Notes: a model not told the origin generated them from the sequence alone. DNA of 64,000 nucleotides from JAJTFW01 sp031421935 (GCA_031421935.1 JANOPQ010000262.1:1-64000), one strand, 5' to 3'; shown: positions 46,593 through 56,669, counted from the stretch's first letter. Program-made: numbers and translations.

Positions 46593-49528
46593 AGAAACTT
46601 CGCTTGCTTGTTTTAGGGTGCGGGTTGTGTACTTGCTTGCAAGCACAGCAAGTTACTACTGTGGCTGGAAGCGCTGGAGCATCAGGATTTGTTGATGGAG
46701 CTGGACCCATTGCTCGATTTAATGAACCTCATGCCGTAGCAAGTGATCCCAATGGAAATGTTTTTATCGCCGATCGACTCAATCATAGAATTCGAAAAGT
46801 GAATGCATCCGGAATCGTAAGTACCTATGCTGGAACTGGGGCTATTGGTGGTACCGATGGCCCTGCACTTTCTTCTACATTTAATGAGCCATGGGGAATT
46901 GCATGCGATGCTATCGGAAATGTATATGTTGTAGATGCTAAGAATTATAAAATTCGAAAAATTGATAGTGGAGGTATGGTTACTACTTTAGCTGGTTCTG
47001 GAGTATTTGGAACAACAAATGGAGCAGCATCTTTGGCGCGCTTTGGCTTTCCTGCAGGTATCGCAGTAACATCAAATGGTTATACTATTTATGTTTCCGA
47101 CTATAACACCCATACTATACGAAAAATTGAAAATGGTCAAGTTTCTACCATGGCTGGAACAGTTTTCGTTTCTGGAATGAATGATGGTACTGGAGCTACT
47201 GCCACGTTCAATCATCCTTATGGTTTATGCATGACTTCATCAGGTGATGTACTCATCGCCGATGAGTGGAACAGTGTGATTCGAAAAATGAATTCACTCG
47301 GTGTAGTAACTACAGTTGCCGGCAGTGGAATTCTAGGGAGTATAGACGGCCCGGCTATGAGTTCTCAGTTTAAATTTCCTGCAGGTATTTGTACCGATGG
47401 CATGGGCAATATTTTTGTTGCAGATGTATTGAATCATACCATTCGAAAACTGAATGCTTCAGGAATGGTAAGTACATACGCTGGTTTAGCAGGAAATATT
47501 GGCGATGTCAATGGTAATGCAACGTTAGCCCGATTTAATAATCCAACTGGAGTTTGTTTTAATGTAATAGATCAAGGTGTATATATTGGTGATAATACAA
47601 ATCAGTTATTGCGAAAAATTACGAATGTATCTTCAATTGCTTTATCTCTTTCTTTGGCAGGAGCATCAACTAGATGTTTTGGAGATCCAATCGTTTTTCA
47701 AATTAGTCCATCTAACTTAAGTAATTATACGATTAAAGAAAATTCAATAATAGTTGGGAGTTCTTCGAATGCTACAGTAACAGTCTCCAATTTATCGGTA
47801 GGTACACATACACTGTATGCATCTGCTGTAGATGGAACGGGTGCAACCGCCAATTCTGCAAATATTACAGTTACGATTCTTCCACCCATCGTTCCTACCA
47901 TTACAAGTAGTAATGGAACTGCATTATGTAACGGTGCCGCCTTAACCCTAACCGCTCAGTCAGGATCAAATTATGTATGGTCAAATGGAGCTACTTCTAA
48001 TTCTATTGTTGTCAATGCTGCAGGATCTTATCAAGTGAGCGTAACGAATGCAGCGGGTTGTAGAGGAATCTCTTTACCTTTTGTTGTTACTGTTCAAAGT
48101 AATCCAGTCGCAACCATTACCGCTGCATCCGACACCATTTGTCCAAATCAAAGTACTTCGTTAACTGCTTCAGTTGCTAGTTCATATCAATGGTCAACAG
48201 GCGCTACAACGCAAAGTATTTCCGCAGGACCTGGTTCTTATTCAGTGACTGTTACGAATGCCGGAGGTTGTACAGCAACGTCTTTAGTTCAAACTATTTC
48301 TGCCTTTTCAGTAAGCACGCCTGTCGTTTCTCCCGATGGAACGGTTATACTTTTTCAAGGTGATTCGGTATTGTTGCAAGCAACTGGAAGTTCCACATAT
48401 ATGTGGTCCAATGGCATTACGAGCAGTAGTATTTATGTTAACGCAACGGGAAATTATTCTGTTGTTGGAACTTCGACTAATGGATGTACTGCAACATCTA
48501 CTCCAGCAAATGTGACTGTAATTTCATCATCAACCATTCTTACTGCACAAGGTGCTACCAGTTTTTGTGATGGAAATTTTGTTCAACTACAATCGATCTT
48601 TCCAACAGGAAATCAATGGTACTATAATGGCCTTCCTTTAGCTGGTTCCAATGCACAGCAATATAATGCATACGATGATGGCTGGTATCATGTAGGGGTC
48701 TGGCAAAATAATGCTTGGATGTTTTCTGATTCTATTCGTGTAACCGTTTTCCCCACACCCGATGTTCCAAATTTAAATGATACTTCTGTTTGCAAGGGAT
48801 CTTCAATTACATTGAACATCCCGTTTGTAAGTGGTGTAACTTATAAATGGTACAATGCATTAACAGGAGGCTCTTTACTTTCTAGTGGATTGAGTTTTAC
48901 TTCACCTCCACTAACTACCATGACAACTTATTATGTTGAAGCAGTGAATTCATTTAGCTGTAATTCGGCGCGCTTGGATGTTGATGTTGTTGTTAAAGCT
49001 TTACCAGTGGCTAGCTTTACTTATTCTTCTGTTGCATCAAGTGGACAATACAATGTTAGTTTCACATGTACTACATTGAATCCAGATTATATCACTTGGA
49101 TTTTTGGCGACACCTCAATACAAGGAAACGTATCTCATCTTACAGATCCAATGTATACTTATCCAGTTGCTGGAACGTATGATGTAATACTCGTCATTGA
49201 AAATTTCTTAGGCTGTACGGATACGTTAGTGAAGAAGATCGCTGCAGGAGCTAATAATCCTGCTTTTGTTCCAACCACCTTTACACCCAATGGCGATGGG
49301 AAGAATGATATTTTCAGAGTACGTGGCGAGCAATTTACACTGGAGGCGATGAAAATTTATGATCAGTGGGGTACATTATTATATTCTACAGATGCGTCTA
49401 ATCCGCAGTGGGATGGAACCGTGAATGGAAAAACAGTGATGAATGGTACTTATGTTTATCGCATCGTTATTCTGGATGAAAATTTTAATATACAAGAAAT
49501 GACAGGTCCTGTGACTGTAATAAAATGA
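46589..49528 (+). CDS. T9SS type B cargo protein with NHL repeats
   Basis: A secreted 979-residue protein. Signal peptide (MKKLRLLVLGCGLCTCLQAQQ), then about six NHL-type beta-propeller repeats (about 22-345; recurring IADRLNHRIRKVNASG-like units), Ig-like/adhesin domains rich in Ser/Thr/Asn (about 350-800), a PKD-like segment (WIFGDTSIQG), and a type B T9SS C-terminal domain (about 893-979: FVPTTFTPNGDGKNDIF, KIYDQWG, WDGTVNG). It should be exported through the T9SS and held at the surface. Both ends overlap neighbours by 4 bases: a glycosyltransferase before, a PorP/SprF-OmpA gene after. Confidence 0.92.
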   Translation: MKKLRLLVLGCGLCTCLQAQQVTTVAGSAGASGFVDGAGPIARFNEPHAVASDPNGNVFIADRLNHRIRKVNASGIVSTYAGTGAIGGTDGPALSSTFNEPWGIACDAIGNVYVVDAKNYKIRKIDSGGMVTTLAGSGVFGTTNGAASLARFGFPAGIAVTSNGYTIYVSDYNTHTIRKIENGQVSTMAGTVFVSGMNDGTGATATFNHPYGLCMTSSGDVLIADEWNSVIRKMNSLGVVTTVAGSGILGSIDGPAMSSQFKFPAGICTDGMGNIFVADVLNHTIRKLNASGMVSTYAGLAGNIGDVNGNATLARFNNPTGVCFNVIDQGVYIGDNTNQLLRKITNVSSIALSLSLAGASTRCFGDPIVFQISPSNLSNYTIKENSIIVGSSSNATVTVSNLSVGTHTLYASAVDGTGATANSANITVTILPPIVPTITSSNGTALCNGAALTLTAQSGSNYVWSNGATSNSIVVNAAGSYQVSVTNAAGCRGISLPFVVTVQSNPVATITAASDTICPNQSTSLTASVASSYQWSTGATTQSISAGPGSYSVTVTNAGGCTATSLVQTISAFSVSTPVVSPDGTVILFQGDSVLLQATGSSTYMWSNGITSSSIYVNATGNYSVVGTSTNGCTATSTPANVTVISSSTILTAQGATSFCDGNFVQLQSIFPTGNQWYYNGLPLAGSNAQQYNAYDDGWYHVGVWQNNAWMFSDSIRVTVFPTPDVPNLNDTSVCKGSSITLNIPFVSGVTYKWYNALTGGSLLSSGLSFTSPPLTTMTTYYVEAVNSFSCNSARLDVDVVVKALPVASFTYSSVASSGQYNVSFTCTTLNPDYITWIFGDTSIQGNVSHLTDPMYTYPVAGTYDVILVIENFLGCTDTLVKKIAAGANNPAFVPTTFTPNGDGKNDIFRVRGEQFTLEAMKIYDQWGTLLYSTDASNPQWDGTVNGKTVMNGTYVYRIVILDENFNIQEMTGPVTVIK

Positions 49529-51729
49529 AGAATATTTTTACATATCTTCTTTTATTTTCTTGTTGTATAACAGGATGGAAGGCGAGTGCGCAAGATCCAC
49601 ATTATACGCAGGCGCACCGTATTCCATCATGGTATAATCCAGCTGCTGCCGGACATGGCGTCGAGCATATTCGATTAACGATGTTATATCGCAATCAATG
49701 GTCTAGTGTGATGAGTCCATTTAAAACACAAGGCCTATTTTTTGATAAACAAGTGAGTAAAGTAGGATTAGGAGCGAACCTTGTCAATAATTCATCTGGA
49801 GATGCTGGGATACGTCAGTTGTTTTTGAACGGTCAAATATCATATCGATATGCCATTGGAAAAAGTGTTATTGCTTCTGGACTTCAAGTGGGATTAATCC
49901 AGAAAAGTTTTGATCCATCAAAAATGACTTTTGATGATCAGTATACTCCTGATCAAGGAGCGAATCCTGCTACGCCTACATCAGAAACTTTTTCATATAC
50001 GAAGTTGACACGACCTGATTTTGGCGCTGGACTGCTGTGGACATATGGTCATCCAGGAAAGGAAAAATTTTATCCATATGCAGGTGTTTCTTTGCAACAT
50101 ATTAATCAACCAAAGGAAAGTTTCATAGAAGAAAATAATTTTATTCCAAGGAAATTAACAGCAAATGCCGGACTAGGAATTGTCTTAAGTGAAGCGATTA
50201 CCATTACACCTATGCTCTTATTTGCTCAACAGCAATTTTCAAAAGAATTACTGGGTGGAGTAATGGTAAAACTACCGTTAGAGGGTCGTGATAATGTGGA
50301 AGGCGGCTTGTTGTTTCGGAACAAAGACGCAGCTGCTTTGTATGCCGGTTATCAATGGAATAATTTTATGTTGGGAATGAGTTACGATGTTAACCTTTCT
50401 GGTGTGACGGGCGGTCCAGGCGCATTTGAACTCACGTTAACGTATATACCCAAAGCCAAGGAAAAAAAGGAGCTTGCTAAGAAGAAGGAAAAAGAAAAGA
50501 AATCGGCTCCAAAAGCTAAAACGTCGACAACGAAACCGAAAACATCAGTGCCTACTTCTGGACCTAAGCCTTCCGTGGCAACGAATTCTCCTGCTCCTAA
50601 AACTCAGGAAAAAACAGTACCATCGAAAACTCCAAATTCTTCTGATACGAAATCAGTAGTTACTACAAAGCCACCATCGGCGAAACCAGCAACGACAGCG
50701 GAAGCTATCGTTAAGCCTCCTGTTTCAACTGTACCATTTAATAATGCACAGAAAGCGAATAACCCATCTGCAAAAGTTGTTACTCCAAATGAAAAGGTGG
50801 AAATGACAAAGGCAAATCTGAAGAATGCGAAGAATTTGCCAATATCAAGTATTGTACTTACACCTAAAAAGTCAGAGAGAAAAGCCAAACTTGTAAATAT
50901 TTTACCTCTTGAAGGTCATGAATTGCCTGAAGTTGAAAATGCAACTTACAAAGCTACGCCGAAGCGAATATATGTTTCAATACCTGTTGAGCAACCAAAA
51001 GCAGGAGATAAAAAATCTATTTCTTCATTGCCAATAGAAGAACGAGAGATCGCTTTAATTACTCCATTGAAGTTAAAATCTACGCCAAAGACTCTTCCAG
51101 TAAAAGTTAGTCCATTACAAGTTCATAAAACAAAAGTAAAAGGTGGTTTAGGTATTCCATCTAACATGGAACCAAATACTACTTCAATTAATTCATCGCC
51201 TACAAAGGCTATTGCTTTGCCAGATGTAATAATTAAGAAAGCTGAAATTAGTTCTGCACCAAAGGTTAAGTCAATTGGAATTCCAATCGAAAGTCCAGAA
51301 TCTTTAACAACGATACCAACTACAATTACACGCGAACCTATTGTTACAACTTTAATTTCGGATTCAGTTTTAAATTCATCATCCAATTTTGGAATAATTG
51401 AATTTAAACCTTTCAGTGCTAATGTACATGGAATTTACAAACTGGATGTTATTGAACCCGCTTTCGACTCGGTTTATTGGGATGCTGATTTATTTATAGT
51501 TATCACCGGACATACTCATAGCGAGGGCAATACTTCTGCTAACATGAACTTGTCACAAGCACGCGCAGATGCCGTTCGCGCCATTTTCTTGAAAAAGGGA
51601 CTGCCAATGGAAAAAATTCATACCATAGCTTATGGCGAAACAAAGCCACTGAAAAATAATTTGACAGAAGAAGATAAACAGCATAACCGTAGAGTAGAAA
51701 TTCACGTAATAAGAAAAAAGCATCCGTAG
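49525..51729 (+). CDS. PorP/SprF-family protein fused to an OmpA domain
   Basis: A 734-residue outer-membrane protein. Signal peptide (ending WKASAQ), PorP/SprF beta-barrel (about 24-315, starting DPHYTQAHRIPSWYNPAAAG), a long Lys/Pro/Thr/Ser-rich linker (about 315-620), and an OmpA-like domain (about 625-734). PorP/SprF proteins are required for secretion of type B cargo and are usually encoded next to it, as here. The OmpA domain keeps the peptidoglycan-binding Arg (Arg680, in SQARADAV) but has His665 (GHTHSEG) where the diaminopimelate-binding Asp usually is. The fusion may tether the cargo port to the wall, or be altered in doing so. Confidence 0.9.
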   Translation: MKNIFTYLLLFSCCITGWKASAQDPHYTQAHRIPSWYNPAAAGHGVEHIRLTMLYRNQWSSVMSPFKTQGLFFDKQVSKVGLGANLVNNSSGDAGIRQLFLNGQISYRYAIGKSVIASGLQVGLIQKSFDPSKMTFDDQYTPDQGANPATPTSETFSYTKLTRPDFGAGLLWTYGHPGKEKFYPYAGVSLQHINQPKESFIEENNFIPRKLTANAGLGIVLSEAITITPMLLFAQQQFSKELLGGVMVKLPLEGRDNVEGGLLFRNKDAAALYAGYQWNNFMLGMSYDVNLSGVTGGPGAFELTLTYIPKAKEKKELAKKKEKEKKSAPKAKTSTTKPKTSVPTSGPKPSVATNSPAPKTQEKTVPSKTPNSSDTKSVVTTKPPSAKPATTAEAIVKPPVSTVPFNNAQKANNPSAKVVTPNEKVEMTKANLKNAKNLPISSIVLTPKKSERKAKLVNILPLEGHELPEVENATYKATPKRIYVSIPVEQPKAGDKKSISSLPIEEREIALITPLKLKSTPKTLPVKVSPLQVHKTKVKGGLGIPSNMEPNTTSINSSPTKAIALPDVIIKKAEISSAPKVKSIGIPIESPESLTTIPTTITREPIVTTLISDSVLNSSSNFGIIEFKPFSANVHGIYKLDVIEPAFDSVYWDADLFIVITGHTHSEGNTSANMNLSQARADAVRAIFLKKGLPMEKIHTIAYGETKPLKNNLTEEDKQHNRRVEIHVIRKKHP

Positions 51730-51732
51730 TTC

Positions 51733-52824
51733 ATGATAACATCTGAATCTTTAATGATCTTGTTTTGCATTGGAGTAGCCATGTGTACCACAGCTATTTT
51801 AATTCCTTGTTGGATTAAAGTTTGTGCCAAATGGAATTTGTATGAACAAACGGATGATCGCAAACGTCATCGCAGTAATATTCCAACCATGGGTGGAATT
51901 TCCATCTTCGCTGGAATATTTATTAGTTCATTAATTTTTGTTCAAGATTCAAATGCATATAATTTTAATATTCTCTATGGTGCAATGTTCCTACTGTTCT
52001 TAACTGGATTTTTCGATGATTTAATAGATTTATCCCCTTTAAAAAAAGTGGCATTTCAATTTATAGTTTCCATCCTAGTAATTGCAGCTGGATTTAGAAT
52101 TGAAAGCGCGTTCGGACTATTTTCGGTAGGTGAATTACCTATGATCATTTCTTATGGTGTAACAATTTTTTTCATTATTGCCATTACCAATGCATTAAAT
52201 CTAATTGATGGATTAGATGGTTTAGCTGGTAGTATTACATTGATAACAAGTTTGATTTTTGGAATTTTATTTTATCAAGTAGGTGATGTAGGTATGACAT
52301 TTTTAGCGATGTCAATTTGTGGTGCGGTCTTTGGATTTCTATTTTATAATTTCCATCCTGCAAAAATATTTATGGGAGATACTGGGTCCTTGGTATTGGG
52401 ATTTCTTTTATCCATACAAGCCATTGCGCTCATGCAACATTATTCGCATGATGTGAATAGCATTCCTGAATTATCACCCACTGTGATTATTGCTGCCTTG
52501 TTTGTACCTGCTTATGATGTCTTGCGTGTATCGGTAATAAGAATGCTTACAGGCTATTCTCCTTTTCATCCCGATCGAAATCATGTACACCATATGATTC
52601 TTGGACAAGGTTTTGGGAAGCGCATGACTACCTTAATGATTACGGGATTCAATTTGTTGTATGTTGCTATTGCGGTGTTATTCCCTCAAATGGATATCAA
52701 TTTATTTTTAATTTTGGCAGTTTGCCTTGGAATGCTAACTATGAATACATTGAGTATGTCTTTCTTAGCCAATATTTATGGCCGATTAGGAGGAAGATTG
52801 TATCAGCAACCAGCAAAAGCTTAA
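51733..52824 (+). CDS. WecA/MraY-family priming glycosyl-1-phosphate transferase
   Basis: Polytopic membrane enzyme of 363 residues transferring a sugar 1-phosphate to undecaprenyl phosphate, the first step of repeat-unit assembly. Motifs: TMGGISIF (about 50-57), DDLIDLSPLKK, NALNLIDGLDGLAG, MGDTGSLVLGF and HPDRNHVHH, as in the WecA/TagO group. About eleven membrane segments. It starts 3 bases after the PorP/OmpA gene, so the priming enzyme and the secretion pair are probably co-translated. Confidence 0.92.
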   Translation: MITSESLMILFCIGVAMCTTAILIPCWIKVCAKWNLYEQTDDRKRHRSNIPTMGGISIFAGIFISSLIFVQDSNAYNFNILYGAMFLLFLTGFFDDLIDLSPLKKVAFQFIVSILVIAAGFRIESAFGLFSVGELPMIISYGVTIFFIIAITNALNLIDGLDGLAGSITLITSLIFGILFYQVGDVGMTFLAMSICGAVFGFLFYNFHPAKIFMGDTGSLVLGFLLSIQAIALMQHYSHDVNSIPELSPTVIIAALFVPAYDVLRVSVIRMLTGYSPFHPDRNHVHHMILGQGFGKRMTTLMITGFNLLYVAIAVLFPQMDINLFLILAVCLGMLTMNTLSMSFLANIYGRLGGRLYQQPAKA

Positions 52825-52888
52825 ATATTTCCTAAAACGATTACTTTTGCTTTTCGAATTTGGATACTATTCCAAATGGAAAAAATTG

Positions 52889-54259
52889 ATGCTAAAAAAA
52901 TATCTTATTATCATTCTACTATTGGTAGTGGCGCAAAGCCATGCTCAACAGAGCGATTCTATCATGATTCGTAAAATTTATGACGAAGCATTAACGAAAA
53001 GTAAATGTTATGATTGGCTTGACTTTTTAAGTAATCGAATTGGCGGACGATTAAGTGGTTCGATGCAAGCTGCACAAGCCGTGAATTATGTACAGATGGA
53101 ATTAACTAAACTAAATGTTGATGCGGTTACATTGCAAGAAGTGATGGTTCCTCATTGGGTACGAGGTCCTAAAGAACAAGCATGGATCAGTAGTAATACG
53201 CAGAAAACAATGGTTTCAATTTGTGCATTAGGTAGCAGCATTGCAACTCCCAAAGAAGGATTGATTGCAGAAGTTGTAGAAGTTTCCAATTGGGAGGAGA
53301 TGGAAAAATTGGGGATTGAAGGGGTTAAAGGAAAAATTGTTTTTATGAATCATCCAATGAAACCAACTTACATCAATGCGTTTGAAGCGTACGGTGAAGC
53401 TTCTAAATATCGTTATAGTACTACTTCTAAAGCCGCAGCGTTAGGTGCTAAAGGAGTAGTAGTTCGTTCCATGACTATGGCTATGGATAATAATCCACAT
53501 GCGGGTGCAATGGGATATGATGAATTAATTGAAAAAATTCCTGCTTGTGCAATAAGTACATTAGGCGCTGAACGTTTAAGTGCCATCCTTAAGAAGGATA
53601 AGAAAGCTCAGTTTGGTTTTGTGATGTCTCCACAAACTTTACCAGACACTTTATCTCATAATGTGATTGGTGAAATTGTGGGAACGGAATTTCCAAAGGA
53701 AGTAATTTTGATTGGTGGACATTTAGATGCATGGGACTTGGGTGATGGCGCACATGACGATGGAGCAGGCGTTGTACAAGCCATGGAAGTTTTACATATT
53801 TTGAAGTCTTTAAATGTGAAACCAAAACGCACCATTCGTTTTGTCGCTTTTATGAATGAAGAGAACGGCGGAAAAGGAGGCGAGAAATATGCTCAATCAG
53901 CGAAGAGTGATAAACGGAAAACAATTGCAGCCATTGAAAGCGATGCAGGTGGATTTTCTCCGCGCGGATTTTCTTTTAAAGGAGATTCCTTGATGATCTT
54001 AAAAGCGATGTCGTGGAAAAAAATGTTTGAACCTTATTTATTATTCGATTGGAGAAAAGGATATGGTGGTGCGGATATTAATCACCTTAAGGATCAAGGA
54101 ACATTGCTCATCGGCTTTATGCCCGACTCACAACGTTATTTTGATTTGCATCATGCTGCAACCGATACGTTCGATAAAGTGAATAAGCGCGAACTTGAGT
54201 TAGGTGCAGCAGCGATGGCTTCTTTAGCTTGGTTGCTTTCCGAGTATGGGGTGAAATAA
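52889..54259 (+). CDS. M28-family zinc aminopeptidase, secreted
   Basis: A 456-residue exported metallopeptidase. The ATG at 52889 gives a clean signal peptide (ending AQSHAQQ); an ATG at 52847 adds 14 residues before it and is unlikely. The zinc site of M28 is intact: His and Asp in GGHLDAWDLGDGAHDDGAG, Glu pair in MNEENGG, Asp in IESDAGG and His in DLHHAATDTFD. An inserted PA-like region lies around residues 110-200. It releases N-terminal residues from peptides in the periplasm or outside. Probably the end of the long transcription unit. Confidence 0.9.
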   Translation: MLKKYLIIILLLVVAQSHAQQSDSIMIRKIYDEALTKSKCYDWLDFLSNRIGGRLSGSMQAAQAVNYVQMELTKLNVDAVTLQEVMVPHWVRGPKEQAWISSNTQKTMVSICALGSSIATPKEGLIAEVVEVSNWEEMEKLGIEGVKGKIVFMNHPMKPTYINAFEAYGEASKYRYSTTSKAAALGAKGVVVRSMTMAMDNNPHAGAMGYDELIEKIPACAISTLGAERLSAILKKDKKAQFGFVMSPQTLPDTLSHNVIGEIVGTEFPKEVILIGGHLDAWDLGDGAHDDGAGVVQAMEVLHILKSLNVKPKRTIRFVAFMNEENGGKGGEKYAQSAKSDKRKTIAAIESDAGGFSPRGFSFKGDSLMILKAMSWKKMFEPYLLFDWRKGYGGADINHLKDQGTLLIGFMPDSQRYFDLHHAATDTFDKVNKRELELGAAAMASLAWLLSEYGVK

Positions 54260-54335
54260 GAATTTATACGTATTATAAATGAATATAAATTCAACAGCTT
54301 TTGAATGTTTAAAATCCAAAAGTGGTTCGTAAGAT

Positions 54336-55154
54336 TTAAACACGAGTATCCACCTCAAACGTATCCGCATCCAATAAAACCGGGAATTTTTTGCGGATAT
54401 CCTGCAGGGATTTCCAGTTGAGTTCGATGGTTTGAAGTCCAGCTTTATTAGATTTCAAATTGCTGATGGGTTCGCCCAATGGATTATATAATCCGGAGTC
54501 GCCACAGTATTTTATTTTGTTTCCATCTTCCCCAACACGATTCACACCTGCTACGTAGCATTGGTTTTCGATGGCTCTTGCAATCAATAATTGTTGCCAA
54601 GCATAAGTACGCACTGCAGGCCAGTTAGCAACGTAAAGTAAAACATCATAATCGTATTTTGCTTTTGCACCTTTTCCTATAATTCTATTTTTGCTCCATA
54701 CAGGGAAACGTAAATCGTAGCAAACCATCGGACAAAATCCCCAACCTTTGTATTCAATTACGATGCCTTCCGTACTTCCGGTATACGTTTTTTCTTCCTT
54801 CCCCATTCGGAAAAGATGTCTTTTGTCGTAGTGGTCATAATGTCCATCGGGTTCCATCCAAATAAAACGGTTGTAAAATTTTCCCTCTTCTTTGATCATG
54901 ATGGATCCACAAATCGCTGCTTTTAATCCTTGAGCTGTTTCAAACATCCATTGCATCGCCGGACCTTCCATCTCTTCCGCTAATTTTTTTGCATTCATGC
55001 TAAATCCTGTACTGAACATTTCGGGAAGAACAAGTAGATCACTCTCTCCCTTTTCCATTTTGGAAAGCTGCTTGTTTAATAATTTGAAATTATCAATGGG
55101 TGATTCCCATTTTATATTCGGTTGTACTAGCGTTAAACTGAGGTTTTTTGGCAT
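54336..55154 (-). CDS. Omega-amidase/nitrilase-family amidohydrolase (YafV-like)
   Basis: Cytoplasmic carbon-nitrogen hydrolase of 272 residues with the full catalytic triad Glu45 (LPEMFSTGFS), Lys111 (YDKRHLFRMG) and Cys145 (CYDLRFP). The sequence and length fit the YafV/NIT2 omega-amidases, which hydrolyse alpha-ketoglutaramate made by glutamine transaminases. The next gene upstream in the same direction is a YbdL-like aminotransferase, the usual partner in this pathway. Possible -7 box TACATTCG at 55185-55192. Confidence 0.88.
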   Translation of the reverse strand: MPKNLSLTLVQPNIKWESPIDNFKLLNKQLSKMEKGESDLLVLPEMFSTGFSMNAKKLAEEMEGPAMQWMFETAQGLKAAICGSIMIKEEGKFYNRFIWMEPDGHYDHYDKRHLFRMGKEEKTYTGSTEGIVIEYKGWGFCPMVCYDLRFPVWSKNRIIGKGAKAKYDYDVLLYVANWPAVRTYAWQQLLIARAIENQCYVAGVNRVGEDGNKIKYCGDSGLYNPLGEPISNLKSNKAGLQTIELNWKSLQDIRKKFPVLLDADTFEVDTRV

Positions 55155-55511
55155 GGGATGTATAGATGTATATAAATGACTTTACGAATGTACGAAATGT
55201 ATAGAAACACTCTGAAATCTTTTAAATAATAGAATTATCTTTTATTGGTCACTTGTCCAATAGTTTTGCAAGTAGCACCTGTCCCGCAGAACTGCGGGAT
55301 CCAATAATAAAGCTTCACGATTTGCATATATTAACTAACAACCACTAACATTTAATCGTGAAACCTCGCGCCTGCCTGCTTTGCTCCGCTGAAGCTACAG
55401 CAAAAGCGATGCTGCAAGCAGGACCAAAATCTAATCCCGATAGCTATCGGACTAACATCTAAAATCTAATAACTAACAACCAACATCATCTAAAAATTCG
55501 CAAAAGAATTT
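55155..55511. repeat. Gene-free stretch with clustered palindromes
   Basis: It contains TCCCGCAG-aa-CTGCGGGA (55282-55299), CACGATT/AATCGTG (55316-55322 with 55354-55360), a compound inverted repeat from CCTGCCTGCTTTGCT to AAGCAGG (55371-55422), the perfect palindrome CCGATAGCTATCGG (55437-55450), and two near-copies of AACTAACAACCA (55333-55344 and 55471-55482). No coding potential. The GC-rich palindromes match those at 6558 and 10127. Confidence 0.75.
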
Positions 55512-55515
55512 TTAG
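55490..55515. terminator. AT-rich hairpin over the aminotransferase stop
   Basis: CTAAAAATTC (55490-55499) pairs perfectly with GAATTTTTAG (55506-55515) around a 6-base loop and overlaps the aminotransferase stop codon (55512-55514). No T-run after it, so termination is only possible. Confidence 0.4.
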
Positions 55516-56669
55516 ATACTCAACAATCGTTCTGCTGCTTTCTCCAGCTGGTCATTTTCTTTCGCGAAACAAAAACGCAATAAATGATAATCATGAGGCA
55601 CCGAATAAAATACAGATACGGGAATAGACGCCACTCCAATTTCCTTTGTTAATCGAATAGCATACTCTGTATCCTTTTCTTTGCTGATGGATGAATAGTC
55701 GAGCAATTGAAAGTACGACCCTAAACAAGGTAATATTTTAAATTTGCTACCTTTCATTAATTTCTGAAAGTAATCTCTTTTCTCTTGGTAAAATTCGCCG
55801 AGTCCCATATAATTTTCTTTGTTCAACATGTAGGCAGTAAGTGCATGTTGTAAAGCCGTGTTAACCGAGAATACAGTGAACTGATGTACTTTTCTAAATT
55901 CTTTCATGAGATGGGCTGGTCCTAAACAATAACCCACCTTCCATCCGGTAGCATGAAAAGTTTTTCCAAAAGAAAAAACAATCATACTCCGCGATGCTAA
56001 TTTCGGATAGCGCGATACACTTTGATGTTCGTATCCATCAAAGATGATATGCTCATATACTTCATCACTTAAAATAATGATATCCGTACCGTCTGTAATT
56101 TTTTCAAGTTGTAGCATATCCTTCGCCGTTAGTATGGTCCCGGTAGGATTTTGCGGTGTGTTGATGATGATCATCCTCGTTTTTTGAGTGATGAGTTTTT
56201 TAATTTCTTCCCAAGGAATAAAATAGTTCGGTGGCTGAAGTGGAATGTGTACTGGAATTCCTCCAGCAAGGAGTATTGCTGGAACATAGCTGTCGTAAGA
56301 AGGTTCCAATACAATAACTTCATCGCCTTCATGAATGAATGCACTAATAGCAGTATAAAGCGCTTGTGTTCCACCCGCCGTAATGGTGATTTCGGCCTCG
56401 GGGTCGTATACGCAAGAATATAAATCTTCCATTTTTTCAGCAATGCATTCACGCAAAGTGAAAATGCCTGGCATGGGTGCATATTGATTGTGCCCAGCTT
56501 TTAGTGCATCATGATATAATGAAATGAGTTTTTCGGAAACTGGAAATCCTGGAAAACCTTGGCTTAAATTAATAGCACCAACCTCGTTGGCAAGCCCCGA
56601 CATAATACTAAATATGGTAGTCCCCGCTTTGGGAAGTTTGCTGCGTATGTTTCCTTTGAATTCTGGCAT
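55512..56669 (-). CDS. PLP-dependent aminotransferase (YbdL/methionine aminotransferase-like)
   Basis: Cytoplasmic class I/II aminotransferase of 385 residues. Visible are LSQGFPGFP (35-43), the NPTG motif in TPQNPTGTIL (171-180), the PLP-lysine Lys236 in FSFGKTFHATGWK, and a C-terminal LRFCFAKE block with the carboxylate-binding Arg. It resembles YbdL, which uses methionine and glutamine as amino donors. Together with the neighbouring omega-amidase it would make transamination irreversible and could salvage methionine from its keto acid. A TAAATTCG box (56677-56684) lies 7 bases before the start. Confidence 0.88.
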   Translation of the reverse strand: MPEFKGNIRSKLPKAGTTIFSIMSGLANEVGAINLSQGFPGFPVSEKLISLYHDALKAGHNQYAPMPGIFTLRECIAEKMEDLYSCVYDPEAEITITAGGTQALYTAISAFIHEGDEVIVLEPSYDSYVPAILLAGGIPVHIPLQPPNYFIPWEEIKKLITQKTRMIIINTPQNPTGTILTAKDMLQLEKITDGTDIIILSDEVYEHIIFDGYEHQSVSRYPKLASRSMIVFSFGKTFHATGWKVGYCLGPAHLMKEFRKVHQFTVFSVNTALQHALTAYMLNKENYMGLGEFYQEKRDYFQKLMKGSKFKILPCLGSYFQLLDYSSISKEKDTEYAIRLTKEIGVASIPVSVFYSVPHDYHLLRFCFAKENDQLEKAAERLLSI

